Assembly (NCBI GenBank): GCA_905250025.1
Contig: CAJNOJ010000072.1
Coordinates: 259,456-323,455, forward strand
DNA length: 64,000 bases
Source of the DNA: Adineta ricciae
Lineage: Eukaryota > Rotifera > Eurotatoria > Adinetida > Adinetidae
Direction of reading: 5' to 3'
The notes under the pieces were generated by a model, which saw only the letters and a list, made by a program, of their open reading frames with translations, did not search any database and was not told the origin of the DNA. The position numbers and the translations under genes were made by a program. Every line of letters starts with the position of its first letter. Position 1 is the first letter of the stretch. Shown here piece after piece: positions 21,801-34,840 of this stretch.

Positions 21801-23191
21801 TTTCAAGTTCACAGTTGAAGCATGATTGTAACTAGACACAGATAGTACAGAAGAATCGAATGAGTAGGAAACGTACTCCAAAAGCGCAAAAATAAGTATG
21901 AGTTAATGGCGGATGTAAGAATGAAAAATAAAAAGCGAAAGAAATGAACGAGCAGGGTCGTTTTTTAAAAGACAATTAAGCTACCCACGGAAAAATTAGT
22001 TTCATCAACATATGACTTACTTTGTATTCATCAGCTGCCGCAGGAAAAATATAATGAGATCATCTTTCCGTGAGTAGACCTTTAAACGACGTTGGATGCC
22101 AAGAACGATGTTCTCCGACGTGTTTTCTTCTTCATTTTATCCTAGTTATATGCAAGAATGAAGAAGACAGAGCGAGAAAAAAGCGAGAGAGAGAGAGGGA
22201 AAAGAAAGTATTAGTAGACGAGAGCTCTATTGATTCTACTTTAGATATTATTTATTTCTCTCAAAAAAAATATATTGTGAAAGAAAAGCGAAAACCGATT
22301 CAATTAACCACTCGTAAAAAAATGACATTGAGCAAAAGAAAATATAAGGAAAACAGAAAGACAAGACAATTCACTAACTATAAGTGATACGAGAACTGAA
22401 AGGAAATACTTACTGGCGAAAAAGAAAACTATATGAGCTATTTATAAAGACTTACTCGCGTCCAATAAGAGCTTTTTTTTGTCAAATAGAGTGATTGCAC
22501 CTATAAAAAGTAATAATGTCTGATTTAATTTGACACTTCAAAGAAAAATTCGTGTCTTATTAGTAACGATGCAGATCTCTACCTGTCTTTGTTGAAGATG
22601 TTTCTGTTTGTATGAAGAAGAACGTATTTATAGTTAAAATGATTGATTAGTTTCTTTCCGCCTAGCAGACAACATTTCGTGATTTTCTTAACGAAAAAAT
22701 TCTGTTTTCGAGAAAAAATCTAATAATAAAAACGTGATAATATAGAACAGATATTATTAGTGTGTCAAATGCTTTCTAAATAGTATTCTATAGTTGAAAG
22801 TACCGTTCTACCGACGTCGATAACATGCAACATTTACCCGATCGCACTCGAAATAATAGTAAACGGGTGAAGGTAATAAAATTTCTGGATTGCATTAGAA
22901 GAATACCTGACATCAAAGGTTCCGCTTATCAAATAATGATGATGCATAGAATTAAAAGTGTACTTCTTAATAAAACAACGTGAATGCTTTGACGACGTTC
23001 GACGCTGTTTTAAAAAGATTACGCAGGAAGTGTGAATTCTATCTGAGACTGCGTTCCACTTCTATAAAATTCATCAGTCTGTTAAGCTGTGTGGTAATAA
23101 CAGATTTCTATAGTGTTTGATGTTTCTCAATGTGGTTTATTTGACGAATGTATGTATGAATTAGAAAATAATAAAACTTCAATCGAGACGT
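21801..23191. other. Intergenic, 1.4 kb
   Basis: A plus-strand ORF at 22070-22387 is Lys/Arg/Glu-rich low complexity from an AGAGAG-rich stretch (22160-22200) and is not supported. A possible tiny upstream exon of the preceding gene lies at about 22023-22033. No other feature seen. Confidence 0.5.
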
Positions 23192-24055
23192 TTAGAAGCA
23201 AGGTGGAAGAAGAGCATTGGTATTAATTGAAATTTTTAATAACTCGGTTATTTCCTCCATCGTTTGTCGATTAATTAGATCTTCGGGTAGATAAATACTT
23301 ATTTGATTTCTCCAGGGTCTCTGGCAGGTTCGATTAAAAGTCAAATTTAACATTTTCTCGTCGTCCAACACAATTCCATCGCGAATAATCTTCTTCTTAC
23401 CAGTAAACATAAGCAATTCATCAATAACTATCCCATGTGGTGAAAGAATGATATATCCATGGCCTCGTTCATGTAATTCTTTTTGTTGTTTACATCGCAG
23501 ACAATTAAAATAACGTGTTTTCTTTTTCTGATAATAATAGTCTAGTTGTTTCTTCCATTGTTCGCCTTCGATCTTAAAGCCAAGAAAGTTGTCTCGAATC
23601 GAATCGAATGGATTATAACACGAGTAAGCTATCCACAAATACACTGTTGCTACAATCATTACAGGTGAAATACCAATCAGAGTAAATGTTAGAACTTCAA
23701 ATATTATAATAAGATCGCAAAGAAACGCATTTGATTCGGGGTTTTTTATATTGTGACAACGAGTATACGACAGCCAATATCCTATCCAAAAAAACACAGC
23801 TAACGTCATAGATAACAAGGTGAAATAGCTCATATGGATACATTGACGGTGTCTTCGATTCGAATAGACCTCATTGAGAATATCGAGTATATCTCGCGGG
23901 ATATTCGCTGTTTCGAAGCTGATCGTTGAAGGACTCGATTGCAGAAGGATTCGGAGATAGTGTTGATTATCGACAGTTGAAATTGGAATAAGATTGAGGT
24001 TGCCATTGTGTTCATCGGACATGTTAGATATTTTATTCGTTTTCCATAAAGGCAT
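23192..24055 (-). CDS. Two-transmembrane protein of unknown function
   Basis: A single exon of 287 residues beginning MPLWKTNKISNMSDEHNGN. After about 75 soluble residues come two TM helices (YFTLLSMTLAVFFWIGYWLS and LIIIFEVLTFTLIGISPVMIV) extended by VATVYLWIAY. A charged C-terminal region of about 130 residues contains FNCLRCKQQKELHERGHGY and ends in INTNALLPPCF. An alternative start is the internal MSDEHNGN at residue 12. The helical hairpin with a soluble C-terminal domain starting YIILSPHGIVID may be a PH-like fold behind a membrane anchor, but that is speculation. No homologue recognised. Confidence 0.7.
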   Translation of the reverse strand: MPLWKTNKISNMSDEHNGNLNLIPISTVDNQHYLRILLQSSPSTISFETANIPRDILDILNEVYSNRRHRQCIHMSYFTLLSMTLAVFFWIGYWLSYTRCHNIKNPESNAFLCDLIIIFEVLTFTLIGISPVMIVATVYLWIAYSCYNPFDSIRDNFLGFKIEGEQWKKQLDYYYQKKKTRYFNCLRCKQQKELHERGHGYIILSPHGIVIDELLMFTGKKKIIRDGIVLDDEKMLNLTFNRTCQRPWRNQISIYLPEDLINRQTMEEITELLKISINTNALLPPCF

Positions 24056-24409
24056 AGAACTGACTTTTACCTGCTGTGTCTTTACACTGTAGAAATTTAT
24101 CTTTTCTTACTCGTATCTTTTTTCTCATCTTTATCAACAAAACAGCATGTCGAGAATCTATTTATTTAGAAGTGTTTTTAGCAAACGCTCAGCATTTCAT
24201 ACTCTTTGTCATTTTTCAAATATTATTTTCGTTGATAAAAGTCTCGAACTCGTGCATGACAAACAAATGAGTTTTATTTGACAAGAATGAAGATTTTGTT
24301 ATCTTCATTACAACGGATTTGCATAAAAATGATCTATTAAAAAGATCGATATGACAACGAGTATGTATATTCATTAATTTATTTTCTCATTTGTGTTCAA
24401 ACTGGAAGC
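24056..24409. other. Intergenic, 354 bp
   Basis: Spacer between two minus-strand genes. No features beyond AT richness. Confidence 0.5.
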
Positions 24410-25184
24410 TCAAATATGTCGTAAGATTTGTCGTAGTGTAGGTGAGATGTTCACTCCAATTAATTTCCAATTAATCGACGCAAAATCCAATTTCTCCAAT
24501 ACATCTTTTTGTAGTTGTGGTTCTGCATTCTCTTGCCGACTAATGCAATAAACAAGTACGAGATATTTTCGAGCGAAACCTCACTTTGCTATACTCACGT
24601 GAAAATATTGAAGAAATATCGTTCGGAAAATGCTGCTATGCCTTCGAACTCGGACAGTGTCAACTTTGTATTTGTCGGTAAGTCAAGCAGATTGATAACA
24701 TCCGTGATGTAATTCATATCGATCGTTCGCATATAAGCATCAGCTAGCGCATCAGAAAGGAACTATAAATAGACTCAATTTGATACTTCCAACACTTGTT
24801 GTTGTTGTTCGAATTCTTACTTTAAACGGTAGTTCGCCCTCATTATCTTTGTGTTTATCAAAAACACGTTTGTACAAGACATGCCGACGGTTATTTACTT
24901 TGCAGAATTTTTCCAAATAGACTCTCGGAGTCATTCCTATTTGTAGATAAACAAAGATAAATTATTTAATTGAACATTGCACTTGAATAGATATACTTTC
25001 GAAATCTTTCACATCGAACGGCAACGAAAATCGACTGGCTTGTTGAGAAAGAATGACGCTGTTCACTCGAGAGAATGTTCGAGATTGCTAAGTAGAGATG
25101 AATTTCAATATGACACTTTCTATTCGATTTACCACAACTTACGTCTTCGAGATTCGCAGCGAATCCATCCGAGTTCTCGTACAT
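24410..25184 (-). CDS. Small EF-hand-like protein, five exons
   Basis: Model: complement(24410..24539, 24599..24762, 24821..24936, 24997..25087, 25143..25184), 180 residues; all phases close, which strongly supports a real gene. The N-terminus is MYENSDGFAANLED then QSRTFSRVNSVILSQQ. The core MTPRVYLEKFCKVNNRRHVL, then RVFDKHKDNEGELPFK, resembles an EF-hand loop (DKHKDNEGEL) with flanking helices. A second helical pair follows, FLSDALADAYMRTIDMNYIT and KLTLSEFEGIAAFSERYFFN. The first loop keeps Asp/Asn/Glu in calcium-ligand-like positions; the second is degenerate. It ends with LQKDVLEKLDFASINWKLIG. I recall similar uncharacterised EF-hand proteins in ciliated animals but cannot name one. Confidence 0.7.
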
Positions 25185-26279
25185 GATTCTCCTCCCTTTG
25201 TTAAGAAAATGTTTGATTGCCTATTCTTGATGTTATTCTCTTTTCCACCTTCTCTCTTCTTTTTTACTGCTTCTGTAAGCAAGAAAAAAAACAAGTACTT
25301 CTCAACATACGTACACATACACACACACACACACACATCCGACCCGTTGCTGCCTTAATCTTTAACTACCATGCTTGATTTATATACTTTGCAACATTTG
25401 TCAAAAATATCTCGAGAATGACGAAATGACGTTTTAATTGCCGATTTTGTTGTCCTATTTCGCACTTTGTTATTTGTTTGTCAGTGGAATAGTAATGCTT
25501 GTGTAAAATGTTTGGGAATGGTTTTTCTTGTTAAGTAAATATTCGACAAGGTTTGGATTTCTTTTTTGTCACTCGCATTGTAACAAACAGAGAAATTTTA
25601 CACAAATACGCATTATTCTTTTTTTTCTATTAGCAAAATCAAATCGGGACAACTCGACAGTTATTGAGTCGTTAAGAAACAATGCGAGATGCAATCCAGC
25701 TAGGTATTGTTTCAATATTTATCATCACTCGTTAACCTGTAGTATTACGCCCTTTTTTGGAAACTTGTGTAGACGTGAAATGGAAAAAGACTAAAAGATA
25801 TAAAAATAGAATTTGACTCGAAATTGGAATATTTTATCGATGGAAAATAAGACGAATGAGGATTACCATAGATTTCTGTTGTGTACAATCCGTCGCATGA
25901 TGATTCGTTTCGTCGGAGAAGGAAAGCAATCATTATCTTCGGACTCTTCAATCATTTCCATCTATAAGTATCTAATCCTCGGGCGTTTTTCTTGATCGCT
26001 CGTTCTGAATAATCACGCACTGATTGAACATCTGTTATTTGAAATATATTGATAGTTTATTTGACAATCATTTTCAATTCATACAAACATCTATATCTCT
26101 TTAGTATCGACGTAAAAACGAACAAAAAAGTACAAAAGAACAATGACATCCTGAGAGAACAACAGACGAATACAAGTATACAATCGAATAAGCTGGACCT
26201 GCCAGAAATAACATATCACAGATAGATATTAAGAAAAGAAAATCATTGACTCTTCATAGAATAATTCTGATAGAGATGA
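25185..26279. other. Intergenic, 1.1 kb
   Basis: Contains a (CA)n run at about 25309-25337 and several short ORFs on both strands (for example 25528-25794 plus, 25745-25951 minus) without domains. It probably contains the promoter of the EF-hand-like gene and the 3' UTR of the semaphorin. Confidence 0.5.
25309..25337. repeat. (CA)n microsatellite
   Basis: Alternating CA units, about 11 in a row, just upstream of the EF-hand-like gene. Confidence 0.9.
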
Positions 26280-29200
26280 CTATAGATCATCGGCGTCAAG
26301 GTTTGTCTTCATCGATGACATCAGCGATGTTCGTTTCAATGTTGCAGCTGGAGGTAGGGGCGGCATTTCTCGAGGATTAATATACATATTCAATTTTCTT
26401 GATGGAATTTCTTTAAGAAGTGCACTCACACCACCTGTCATTGTTGATGATGAAGATGAATCAAAACTTCGAAATTTACTCGTATGATTGTTCGTATTTG
26501 ACAATGTTGTGAACGTATCCGAATCTTGGGTCGTATGTGGACTCGACGAGGAATTCGATGTAGATGCTTGAAAGTAGTCTCGTTCATCCGTATGAAGAAA
26601 CGTATTCGATGCTTGCCGATGTCGATAATGTCGATGGCGACATCGACGACGACATAGTACAAATATGCAAAGCATAATAAAACATGCTAACAGGAACGAA
26701 ATGAGACTGATTAAGATTAAATGTAACAATGTGAAACGATTTTCGTTTAATGAATCGATTAGAGAGAGCGATTTAGATGACGATGATGGGCATTTGGAAC
26801 AGAGACGTTCTTCGCGTGAGTCGCCTTGACACGAACCTGTCAAACAGGTACGCGTACGAGTTTGAAACGAACGTAATCGGATTGATGTGCATAATGAGCA
26901 ATCGGACCAATCCGTCCAACAAGACCAATTGTTGTTTGACGATGATGAACACGAGACACATTCACGTTTTTCGACAGCATTGCCTAGACAACGTTTGCCT
27001 AAACATGTCCGATGACGAGTTTCCACAGCGCCAGGTACACCACAAGATGGATAACAATCTATATATGTAAGATAAACATTGATATAAATCGAATCCAATC
27101 AATGACTTACCACTCCAACTAGACCATGCAGACCAATTATCGAAACGAAGATTATCTAGCGAATCTATAAAAATGAAGGTTTTCCGAGATGAAAGAACAT
27201 TCTCGATATCGAAGAGAAAATGTTACCTGTTTCTTGACAATCCTTCTCTCCATGTGTGCTGCATACACGATAAGCAACTGAATCTGATCTGATTTCTGGT
27301 AAATTTTTGTCGAATGATGAGCCAATTGTACAGAGAAAACGCGTACGTTTCTCAGTGTAAACACCTTCACTCGTTGGATTTACTATTTGTGTCCAATCAC
27401 TCCATAGTGTTACTTGTTGTGCTACAAGAATAATTGATTTATATGAACATAGTTTCTTTTATCTAAACATACTTGGACAAGGCGATTCGTTGCATGATCG
27501 TGTTTCTTCCAAACATTCCGAACATTTGTCTCCATTTAGTACACAAGTTCTTCGTCGTTTTTGTATTCCACCACCACATGATTTTGAGCATGTTTCCCAA
27601 TCTATTGAAAACATTGAGAAAAGAGTAAAAATCTACTATATCCTTGTTATTCTTCCTTACCACTCCAAGAACTTAATCGTGTTGATTCACCTGAGCACAT
27701 AATTTCCGGACATGATTCCTCCTCTCGTTCGGATCCAATGCATAATCGTCCATTATTTCTGGGCTCTGGATTGGTACACGTTCGTGTTCTTGTTCGAAAA
27801 GTCTTCCCACATGTCTTCGGACATAAACTCCACTCACTCCATGGCGACCATCCACCATGAACTAAGAAAAAGCATTGTTAATTAATGTATACAATCGATT
27901 ATTTATTTACTCTACCTTCACATCGAGTTATTTCAACACTCGAACCTTGACATGACTTTCCACCAAATTGGGGCATCGGTTGTGTACATGTTCTCGTACG
28001 ACATTGACATTTTTCACCTGTTACTTGTTCACATACAAACAATGATGACCAAGATGTCCAACCGCCATCAACTGAATAAATAAATAATAGAAGAAAAACC
28101 TAAGACAACGACAGTTATCATCAACACATACTTGTTGTATTAAGAATAGGACATGTCAATGTACGAGACGAAGATGCAAATGTCGACAATGATTTTGTAT
28201 ATAATATACATTGCTGTTGATTGATATCCCATGTACAGTAAGGATCCATAGCGGCTAAGCAGAGATTACTTGTATTGAAGCGATCACATCGCGCAACGGA
28301 AAGTTTCAATACAGAAACAGTTGTCGTAAGAACAATTTCCTTCTAAATAAATGATCGAATGTGATGAGAAATGTAATGATCAAGCACAATTTGTTTATTA
28401 CTCTTTCGGAAAGGAATTCTGCTTGATTAATTTTCCATTGATTATCGGGAATCGTCGCTGGTTTTAATTGTATCTGTTCTAATAAACATAATTCATGATT
28501 TATTAATGAATATTTTCTTAATTCAAATCCATTTAATGTAATAACAAAGAAGATTGTTATGTCATTAATGCGATCAATTAATAATTGTCCAATACGAATG
28601 TTTTCTAATGGTAGTGCCTCGAACGACGATTGTAGAACACCTGAACGTAGAACAGGACCAGATGGTAAAGGAATTTCACTCGACTGATGCGGTTCACACT
28701 GAACAAAAGCATAAGGAAATAATCATTTATCATCCATTCAAACGAAAAACTAACCTTTTCAGAATCTTGTTTCAACGTCGAAGGTAACCAATATGATTCA
28801 TTCGTTTTCTGTGTCAAATATGCGGATGTAAAAACACGTTCTAACTGATCAACTGTATAGACGCAAATAGCTGATCCAGCTAAGCCACTTCTACAAACAA
28901 GAAACATATGTTGTACATCGTCGAATTTCAAATCTTCCCTCTTACTTGGGTAAATTGAATGCACCGTAGATGAAATTTCTTGATCGGTCGAAGAATATCG
29001 ATTGTAATTCATTATAATCAAACGAAGTGATTTCATCGGCAAACTTCTTCGAACATGACAAACGTAATTTGGAAAATGATCGGAATGTATCGCTGAATTT
29101 CATTGTTCCATCGTCATATTTACAAACGCGAGCAACACGCGAATATACACTCTAATGTACAAATGCGAGCTTTTAACTTAAAAGATACTCTCACAACTCT

Positions 29201-30629
29201 TACTGTTCCACACGATAGATGTTCAAGAGCAACTTCACGAAAAAATGTATAAACGTACGAGCCAATATTTAATATTCGAATGAAATATGGATCTAAAGGT
29301 GAGATAGGTAAAGAGAGATGTTAGATAAGTATTGTTACATGTTATAAAATAAATGCCTAAAGTAATAAAATGTAACTTCATCACATCGTAAAAGATATCA
29401 ATTCTTTTCGAGATTATTTACGGAATGTTCGTCAATAGATGTATTCAAGCTGCATTAATACCACTTGCGGCATTTTATTCTTTCTATTAAATTAATACTT
29501 CTTCATATATCGAGTGGAGTACCTTGGTTAGAAAAGCTTTAACCTTGTTTAGTAGTAAATGAAAAAGGTTTCTTTCTTTAGCTCATTCATTAAGGTAATT
29601 TCTATGAAAATGTTCGAAAAGAGAAAACTTTCAACGTACTTCTTAACCAATTTGAATCATGTTGTTGCGTTCGTAATTGCTTTCCTTCAGTAAAACTTCT
29701 TTGTATCAACGGATCATTAACACCAAATACTGGTTCATTACTCGTCGCTGAATACAATTCACCTTCAAAAAACAAATCTCGTCAATGTTCCGTTCTGCTT
29801 CTGCTCTGCGTCAAACCTGTTTCGATTAGTTCGTATGCACTTGGAAATCGACTGTTATAGGGTGATTTACCATCACCAGACAGAAAATGATCATGAGGAA
29901 TTACTGTTGATAAGGAATCTGGTCGACGCCAAGCACAAATTGGTCGATAAGAATTAGTTCCACATGTCAATAATAATTGATCACGAGATCGAAGTGCTAA
30001 GACGCGAACGTAATTTTCACATTGATTCTAAATTATGCAAGATGAAATGTGAAAACAAACGAGCAAATAAGTCAATAGAGATTTACATGTGATTGTATTT
30101 GACTTCGACAAGTCTGAACATCGTTCATCGACGAATCCCATTTGAATTTTTCCAATAAATGAAAATCGTTGATCGAAAGGCGAAGAATCGAATTTCTGCA
30201 GAAAGAAGAAGAATAATACTGATTAAATCAAGCCTGTTTTGATAAGAATTTCAAATACAAAAAACGCTATATGATGCCTTTCTTTTGCTTTGTCAACAAA
30301 TGAATTGTATGTTTTGGATATAATTAGCTCCTCGGTCGATGCGTTAGTACGGCTTTCTTTCTCTCAGGTACGCTTGACATCCATCACTCGTCAATTTACT
30401 TTAAAGTGCTCTTTACATGCTTGCTAGTCCGGTGTGTGATATGACAAAAGAGACGGAGAGAAAGTGTCAATAGGTAAACATGTCTGAATTTCGAAGTAAT
30501 TAAAAATAAGAAAAATGAAATTTCGGTTTTACTTTGCTCCAATGAGAATTTGATCTCTTTGCGGATCGAGAATAATTGCATCAAAGGTATTATCACTTTC
30601 TTGATAAATTTGAATATTTCGTAACATTT
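26280..30629 (-). CDS. SEMA5: Semaphorin-5-like guidance receptor/ligand (5' end missing)
   Basis: Model: complement(26280..27058, 27111..27164, 27227..27421, 27473..27601, 27661..27861, 27916..28071, 28132..28342, 28402..28698, 28755..28890, 28946..29151, 29204..29292, 29640..29762, 29817..30027, 30087..30195, 30533..30629), 997 residues in one open frame; every phase closes. Sema domain (LDPQRDQILIGAKNSILRL; NQCENYVRVLAL; LLLTCGTNSYRPIC; VYSRVARVCKYDDG; SCSKKFADEITSFDYNEL). Next a PSI domain (RCDRFNTSNLCLAAMDPYC then TWDINQQQC), then about six thrombospondin type-1 repeats (GGWSPWSEWSLCPKTCG; WETCSKSCGGGIQKRRRTC; WSAWSSWSDCYPSCG). A TM helix (LHLILISLISFLLACFIMLC) and cytoplasmic tail follow. 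Sema + PSI + TSP1 + TM is diagnostic of class 5. The first exon seen enters in phase 1, so a signal-peptide exon lies upstream. A candidate is the ORF starting MLSVYIFFLFVFLYYDISFT at 31075, which would join across an N at 30751. Confidence 0.95.
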
Positions 30630-31121
30630 CTAAAACGAAACAACAAGATCAAATGAACATTTAATCTCTTTTATATATATATGTATGTATTTCATTTCTC
30701 TTGTAGACATAGGGGATAGATTCGAATTTCTCTTCATAAGTATATGTGATNTAAGGAGCACAATACTATGACATCCGATGCGTCAATCAAATGTAAATGT
30801 CTAAGAATTCAACTCTTAAACTTCAGTGTACAATGATTAATCGTCTCAGCATCACGTTCATTGAAATAATAATGATGTGAATGAGAATCAAAAAATATTT
30901 GTTCGTCGTATTCGAACGAGAGATATGAATTAATATTCAAACTTTTATTAAGTCTTCGTTTTTTGTGCATGATAAATACAACAACAAAACAAAACGCTAG
31001 GTGAGAAATATTGCGCGTGAAAGAAATATCATAATAGAGAAAGACAAAGAGAAAGAAAATGTATACAGACAACATCGAAAACTATCTAGAGAAAGAAAAA
31101 GAAGGGTCTCGTCAGCAATGA
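30630..31121. other. Probable semaphorin 5' region containing an assembly N
   Basis: A 492-bp interval upstream of the first supported semaphorin exon. An open minus-strand frame at 30809-31075 begins with a strongly hydrophobic signal-like stretch and ends beside a weak donor in phase 1, which would fit the next exon. A single undetermined base lies at 30751. An (TA)-rich run is at 30671-30682. Confidence 0.45.
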
Positions 31122-33251
31122 TCAATCAAGTTCGCCAATTGGTACACTTTTCATCCAAAGCTTGTGCATAAATTGAAATAGACTATCGGTAACTGACACT
31201 TTGTATGGCGTTGGATTTAGATCTCGAATGTGATCTTTTCGGAGTTGATCAATTTGTTCGCGAACATAAGCTCGAACTTCTTTCAGTGTTGGTAAAGGCG
31301 CTTTAATCTCTCCGTCAGCCCAATACAAAACATACAGGTTTTTGACAGCTGATGGTGTTACATATGCACGTTTTTGTTCTAAAAATGGATGTCGACTAAG
31401 CATACGAGTGCCAGCTTGAGGTTGAGGCTCATCGATACTTGTTAAAACATCACATAATGCTTTACCATCGTGACCGTATAAACGGTAGAGATTCTTGCGA
31501 CCAGGTATAGTGACCTTTTCAATAGCTTGGCTAATTTTGATACGTGGCGAATTAGCAAGCTAAATTACAACGCGAAAAGCGATTAGTTTCAAAAGAATCG
31601 ACATTATCTACAAATAATCTTACTTCAACTAATTTATAAACACATCCTAGTGCCGGTTGTCGTTGACACGTGACTAAATGTGTACCAATACCGAATGAAT
31701 CAATAGAATGTCCTTGTTTCTCTAATGATACCAATGTATCTTCGTTGATATCGTTACTAGCAACGATATTAAAGTGTCCCATGTACGGTAAATTGAAGTT
31801 GGCAGCAACGGTATGAAATTTTTCTCGAACTTCTACCGATAGATAAGCTAAATCACCTGAATCTAAGCGTAAGCCCACAGCTTGATAGTTGCACTCATGT
31901 AATGCGCGCGCAACAGCAAGAAAATTCGGTAGACCAGATTTGAGTACATCATATGTATCAACTAATGCGAGGAAGTTTGTTGGAAATGCAATTGCATATG
32001 AAATAAATGCTGCCAGCTCGCCTTTGTGCGTTTCTTCAGGCAAAATTTTCAGTATAGGACCAAGTTCGTTTAAATATTGCACACATAAATCAGTAAATGG
32101 TCGACGTTCCCCGGTAATACGATCAGCTAGCTCTCGTTCGCTTAGATCTTCCAAACATTCATATGAATTCACATATGCATGAGCATGTGTGCCACGAATC
32201 GGAATGCCATAAAGTTTACCAGCAAGTACATTCGATGTACCATCAAATCCACCTAAATAGCAATATTTCGATGCACTTAAGCCACCATCAGGACCTTGTG
32301 CACGACGTAGACCGAATTCTAATAAAGTTTTATCGGCTCCAATCGCTGAACGAAATCGAGCAGCATTAGTTGCAACTAAACTTGCATAATTAATCAATGT
32401 TAATAAAGTTGTTTCGAGTAATTGAGTTTTGAGTACTGGACCTTCAACTCGTAGTAAAGGTAAACGAGGAAAGACGACTGTGCCTTGAAAAGAAAACCTT
32501 CATTTCATTTTCTCTTCAATATATACAAGTTTACCTTCTGGAACGGCGTAAACTTTGATGTCATTCATATTTAATTTTGATAAATAATCGAAAAACTCTG
32601 CTTCAAGATATGCTGGCAATGATGCTCGAAGATATTCAATATCCGTTGGATGAAATTTATAATCACGAATGAATTTCAAGCATTCTTCTAAACCAGCAAA
32701 CAGTGTATATTCACCTCCGAACGCTAAAATCAAACGAGTGTTGATGACAGAGAGAGATGAACAATTTGATTTTCTTACGATTTTTTCGAAAGTATAAATC
32801 GAATGTTGCCATTTCTTGATGTTTGCCTGATTTCCAATAAGCGTATGCCATGGATATTTGATAGAGATCAGTTAGAAGTGGTTGAACCACACTTGATTGT
32901 TCTGCGCCAGTCATGAGAACAACTTTTTCGCTTACAGTTGACAATAACGAATCACGTGTCGAATTCGATTCTCTAAATGGCGAAGAAGAACTTTCTTCGA
33001 GATCAAATGATTGACTATTGGAAAGTGATTGTGACTGTGCAGAATTATATAGGTATTCAGGCTTAACATGGACAGATGGTGATTGTGAATGAATATCTAT
33101 GAGTCTAGACAAAAATATCACATCAATCAATGTTTAATCTATCAGATTTTATCGCGTCATACCTTTGAGCATCGATACTCGTGAACTCAGACTTCGTAAA
33201 ACTACCCTCGTATACATGGATCGTATTGGGTATACATTGTAAAACTGCCAT
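31122..33251 (-). CDS. NAPRT: Nicotinate phosphoribosyltransferase
   Basis: Model: complement(31122..31559, 31624..32483, 32535..32723, 32779..33104, 33163..33251), 633 residues; phases close. It makes nicotinate mononucleotide from nicotinate and PRPP, the first step of the Preiss-Handler route to NAD. Conserved blocks seen: [25 protein letters not shown] then [140 protein letters not shown]. The GTHAH motif carries the conserved autophosphorylated-type histidine region. An N-terminal extension of about 95 residues ([18 protein letters not shown], then Ser-rich [20 protein letters not shown]) is absent from human NAPRT. The start was chosen at 33251 because only that frame joins exon 2 in phase 2. 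Confidence 0.95.
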
Positions 33252-34840
33252 AATTTAGTGAAATTATATGGTTGAAGAGCAAAGGTAAAAAGCCAATTTT
33301 GCGACGAATGTTTTATAGGCATGTCTGATCTTTCGTCTTTATATAGTCTGGACAGCACTTTTTTCACTGAGTCAATAATATGCAAATATATGTATGCCTC
33401 AATAAATTTACATTTTTTTTGAGTTTATATTGACTCATGATAAGGAAGAAAAACTAGAACTTCTCATAGAATTACGAGGGATTTCATGTTGAAACGAGGT
33501 AAATATTTTTCTACTTGTCTGTTCTCTAGATTCGCGGAAAAAAATGAAAGTTCGAAATACGGTGATCGAAAACAAATATGAAAGCCTGGACGAGAATCAT
33601 TCGTATTCTTAGAAACCAAAGCTAAAGCCTTCGTTAATCACATATCCTCACCGGGCGCGTACTTACTTGTAAACTATCTTCGAATATCGTGTGAGCAATA
33701 AAGGGTTAGGAAAAGGTGTTTCAAGGCGGGAGTAAACTTACTCGTCCTCTCCGAGAGTGTTGATAGTTGTCACTTGAAGAAAAAACGCACAAAGTAATAC
33801 AACAAAGACTATATAATAAAGAAAATTCTTGGTAAAAAAACTCTGCAAACAATCGGTTTTTTTCTTCAATCGGCTTCAATTTTTCTTCGTCTTTTTTTTG
33901 TCTAGTATAGTTTTAAATTACTAATAACAAAGAGAAATATTTTATCTGTTCCTTTTTTGACAAGATTTTAAACATTGCATGAATGTCTTTCTTAAATAAA
34001 AAACATACGTCTGTCACATACTTTATTCGATCGTCGACTTAGGAGATTCAGTTGAAGCAAACTTGTTTTCTGAAATCTGCTCGTTTAATATTTTCTTCTG
34101 ATTAATATTAGAAGGGAAAGAATTGTTGTTTTCTGATGCCGGACGAGTTTTCGATGATTTTCTGATTGATTTTTTTCCTTCTCGTTAATGGGACTTTCTT
34201 GTTATTGTTCTTGTTATCGTGCTCATTTTGAAAGAAAAAAGCAATTATAATTTCTTTTTAGAAATTCCGACGGTGAACGGAAAACTAAAGGCATAGAAAG
34301 TGGGTGTTACGGTACTTTAGGGAAAGAGAAAAATGAAATTCACTAAGAAATGATTGAAAAGAAATAAACATGTTTATACGGAGTCGACAAATGATCGACC
34401 GGTTAACGACTTTCGGCTAGTAGGAATGTTATGTCTAAAAGATATTCTAATGAGTATACTGTCTAATATGCAAAAAAACACTCGTTTCCATCAAGATTTT
34501 CGATTCGAATGAAGTTTTGATTATTGTCAATGACAGTTGAGACATCCTGTTGTGACATATCGAGACGAATTAGTGAATTTGAATGTTACTTTTCAACAAT
34601 AACAACGAATAAAGAACGGTGTTCTCTATGAAAATGAATGAATCGTTGATTACATGTATTTGTTTAGTGTAAGTAGTTGAGTAACTATGAAAAGAAGAAA
34701 AATAATCTTTCGTGTCTGTCACATGTTGTTTGGAACAAAAGAGAATCGAAGACATAGAAGGTAACTAACATGAAAAAAGCACGAGCTGAAGCATCCGGGT
34801 GTTTTTCTGCATTTGTCAATGATCTGTTCTGTTTTTTAAG
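33252..34840. other. Divergent intergenic region, 1.6 kb
   Basis: Lies between the NAPRT start (minus) and the RING protein start (plus), so it should hold both promoters. Poly-T and TTC-rich tracts are frequent (33410-33420, 33890-33900). No gene or clear repeat was found. Confidence 0.5.

Noticed and set aside
22070-22387. Plus-strand 105-codon ORF rich in Lys/Arg/Glu.
   Set aside because: Derived from an AGAGAG/AAAG-rich tract; no domain.
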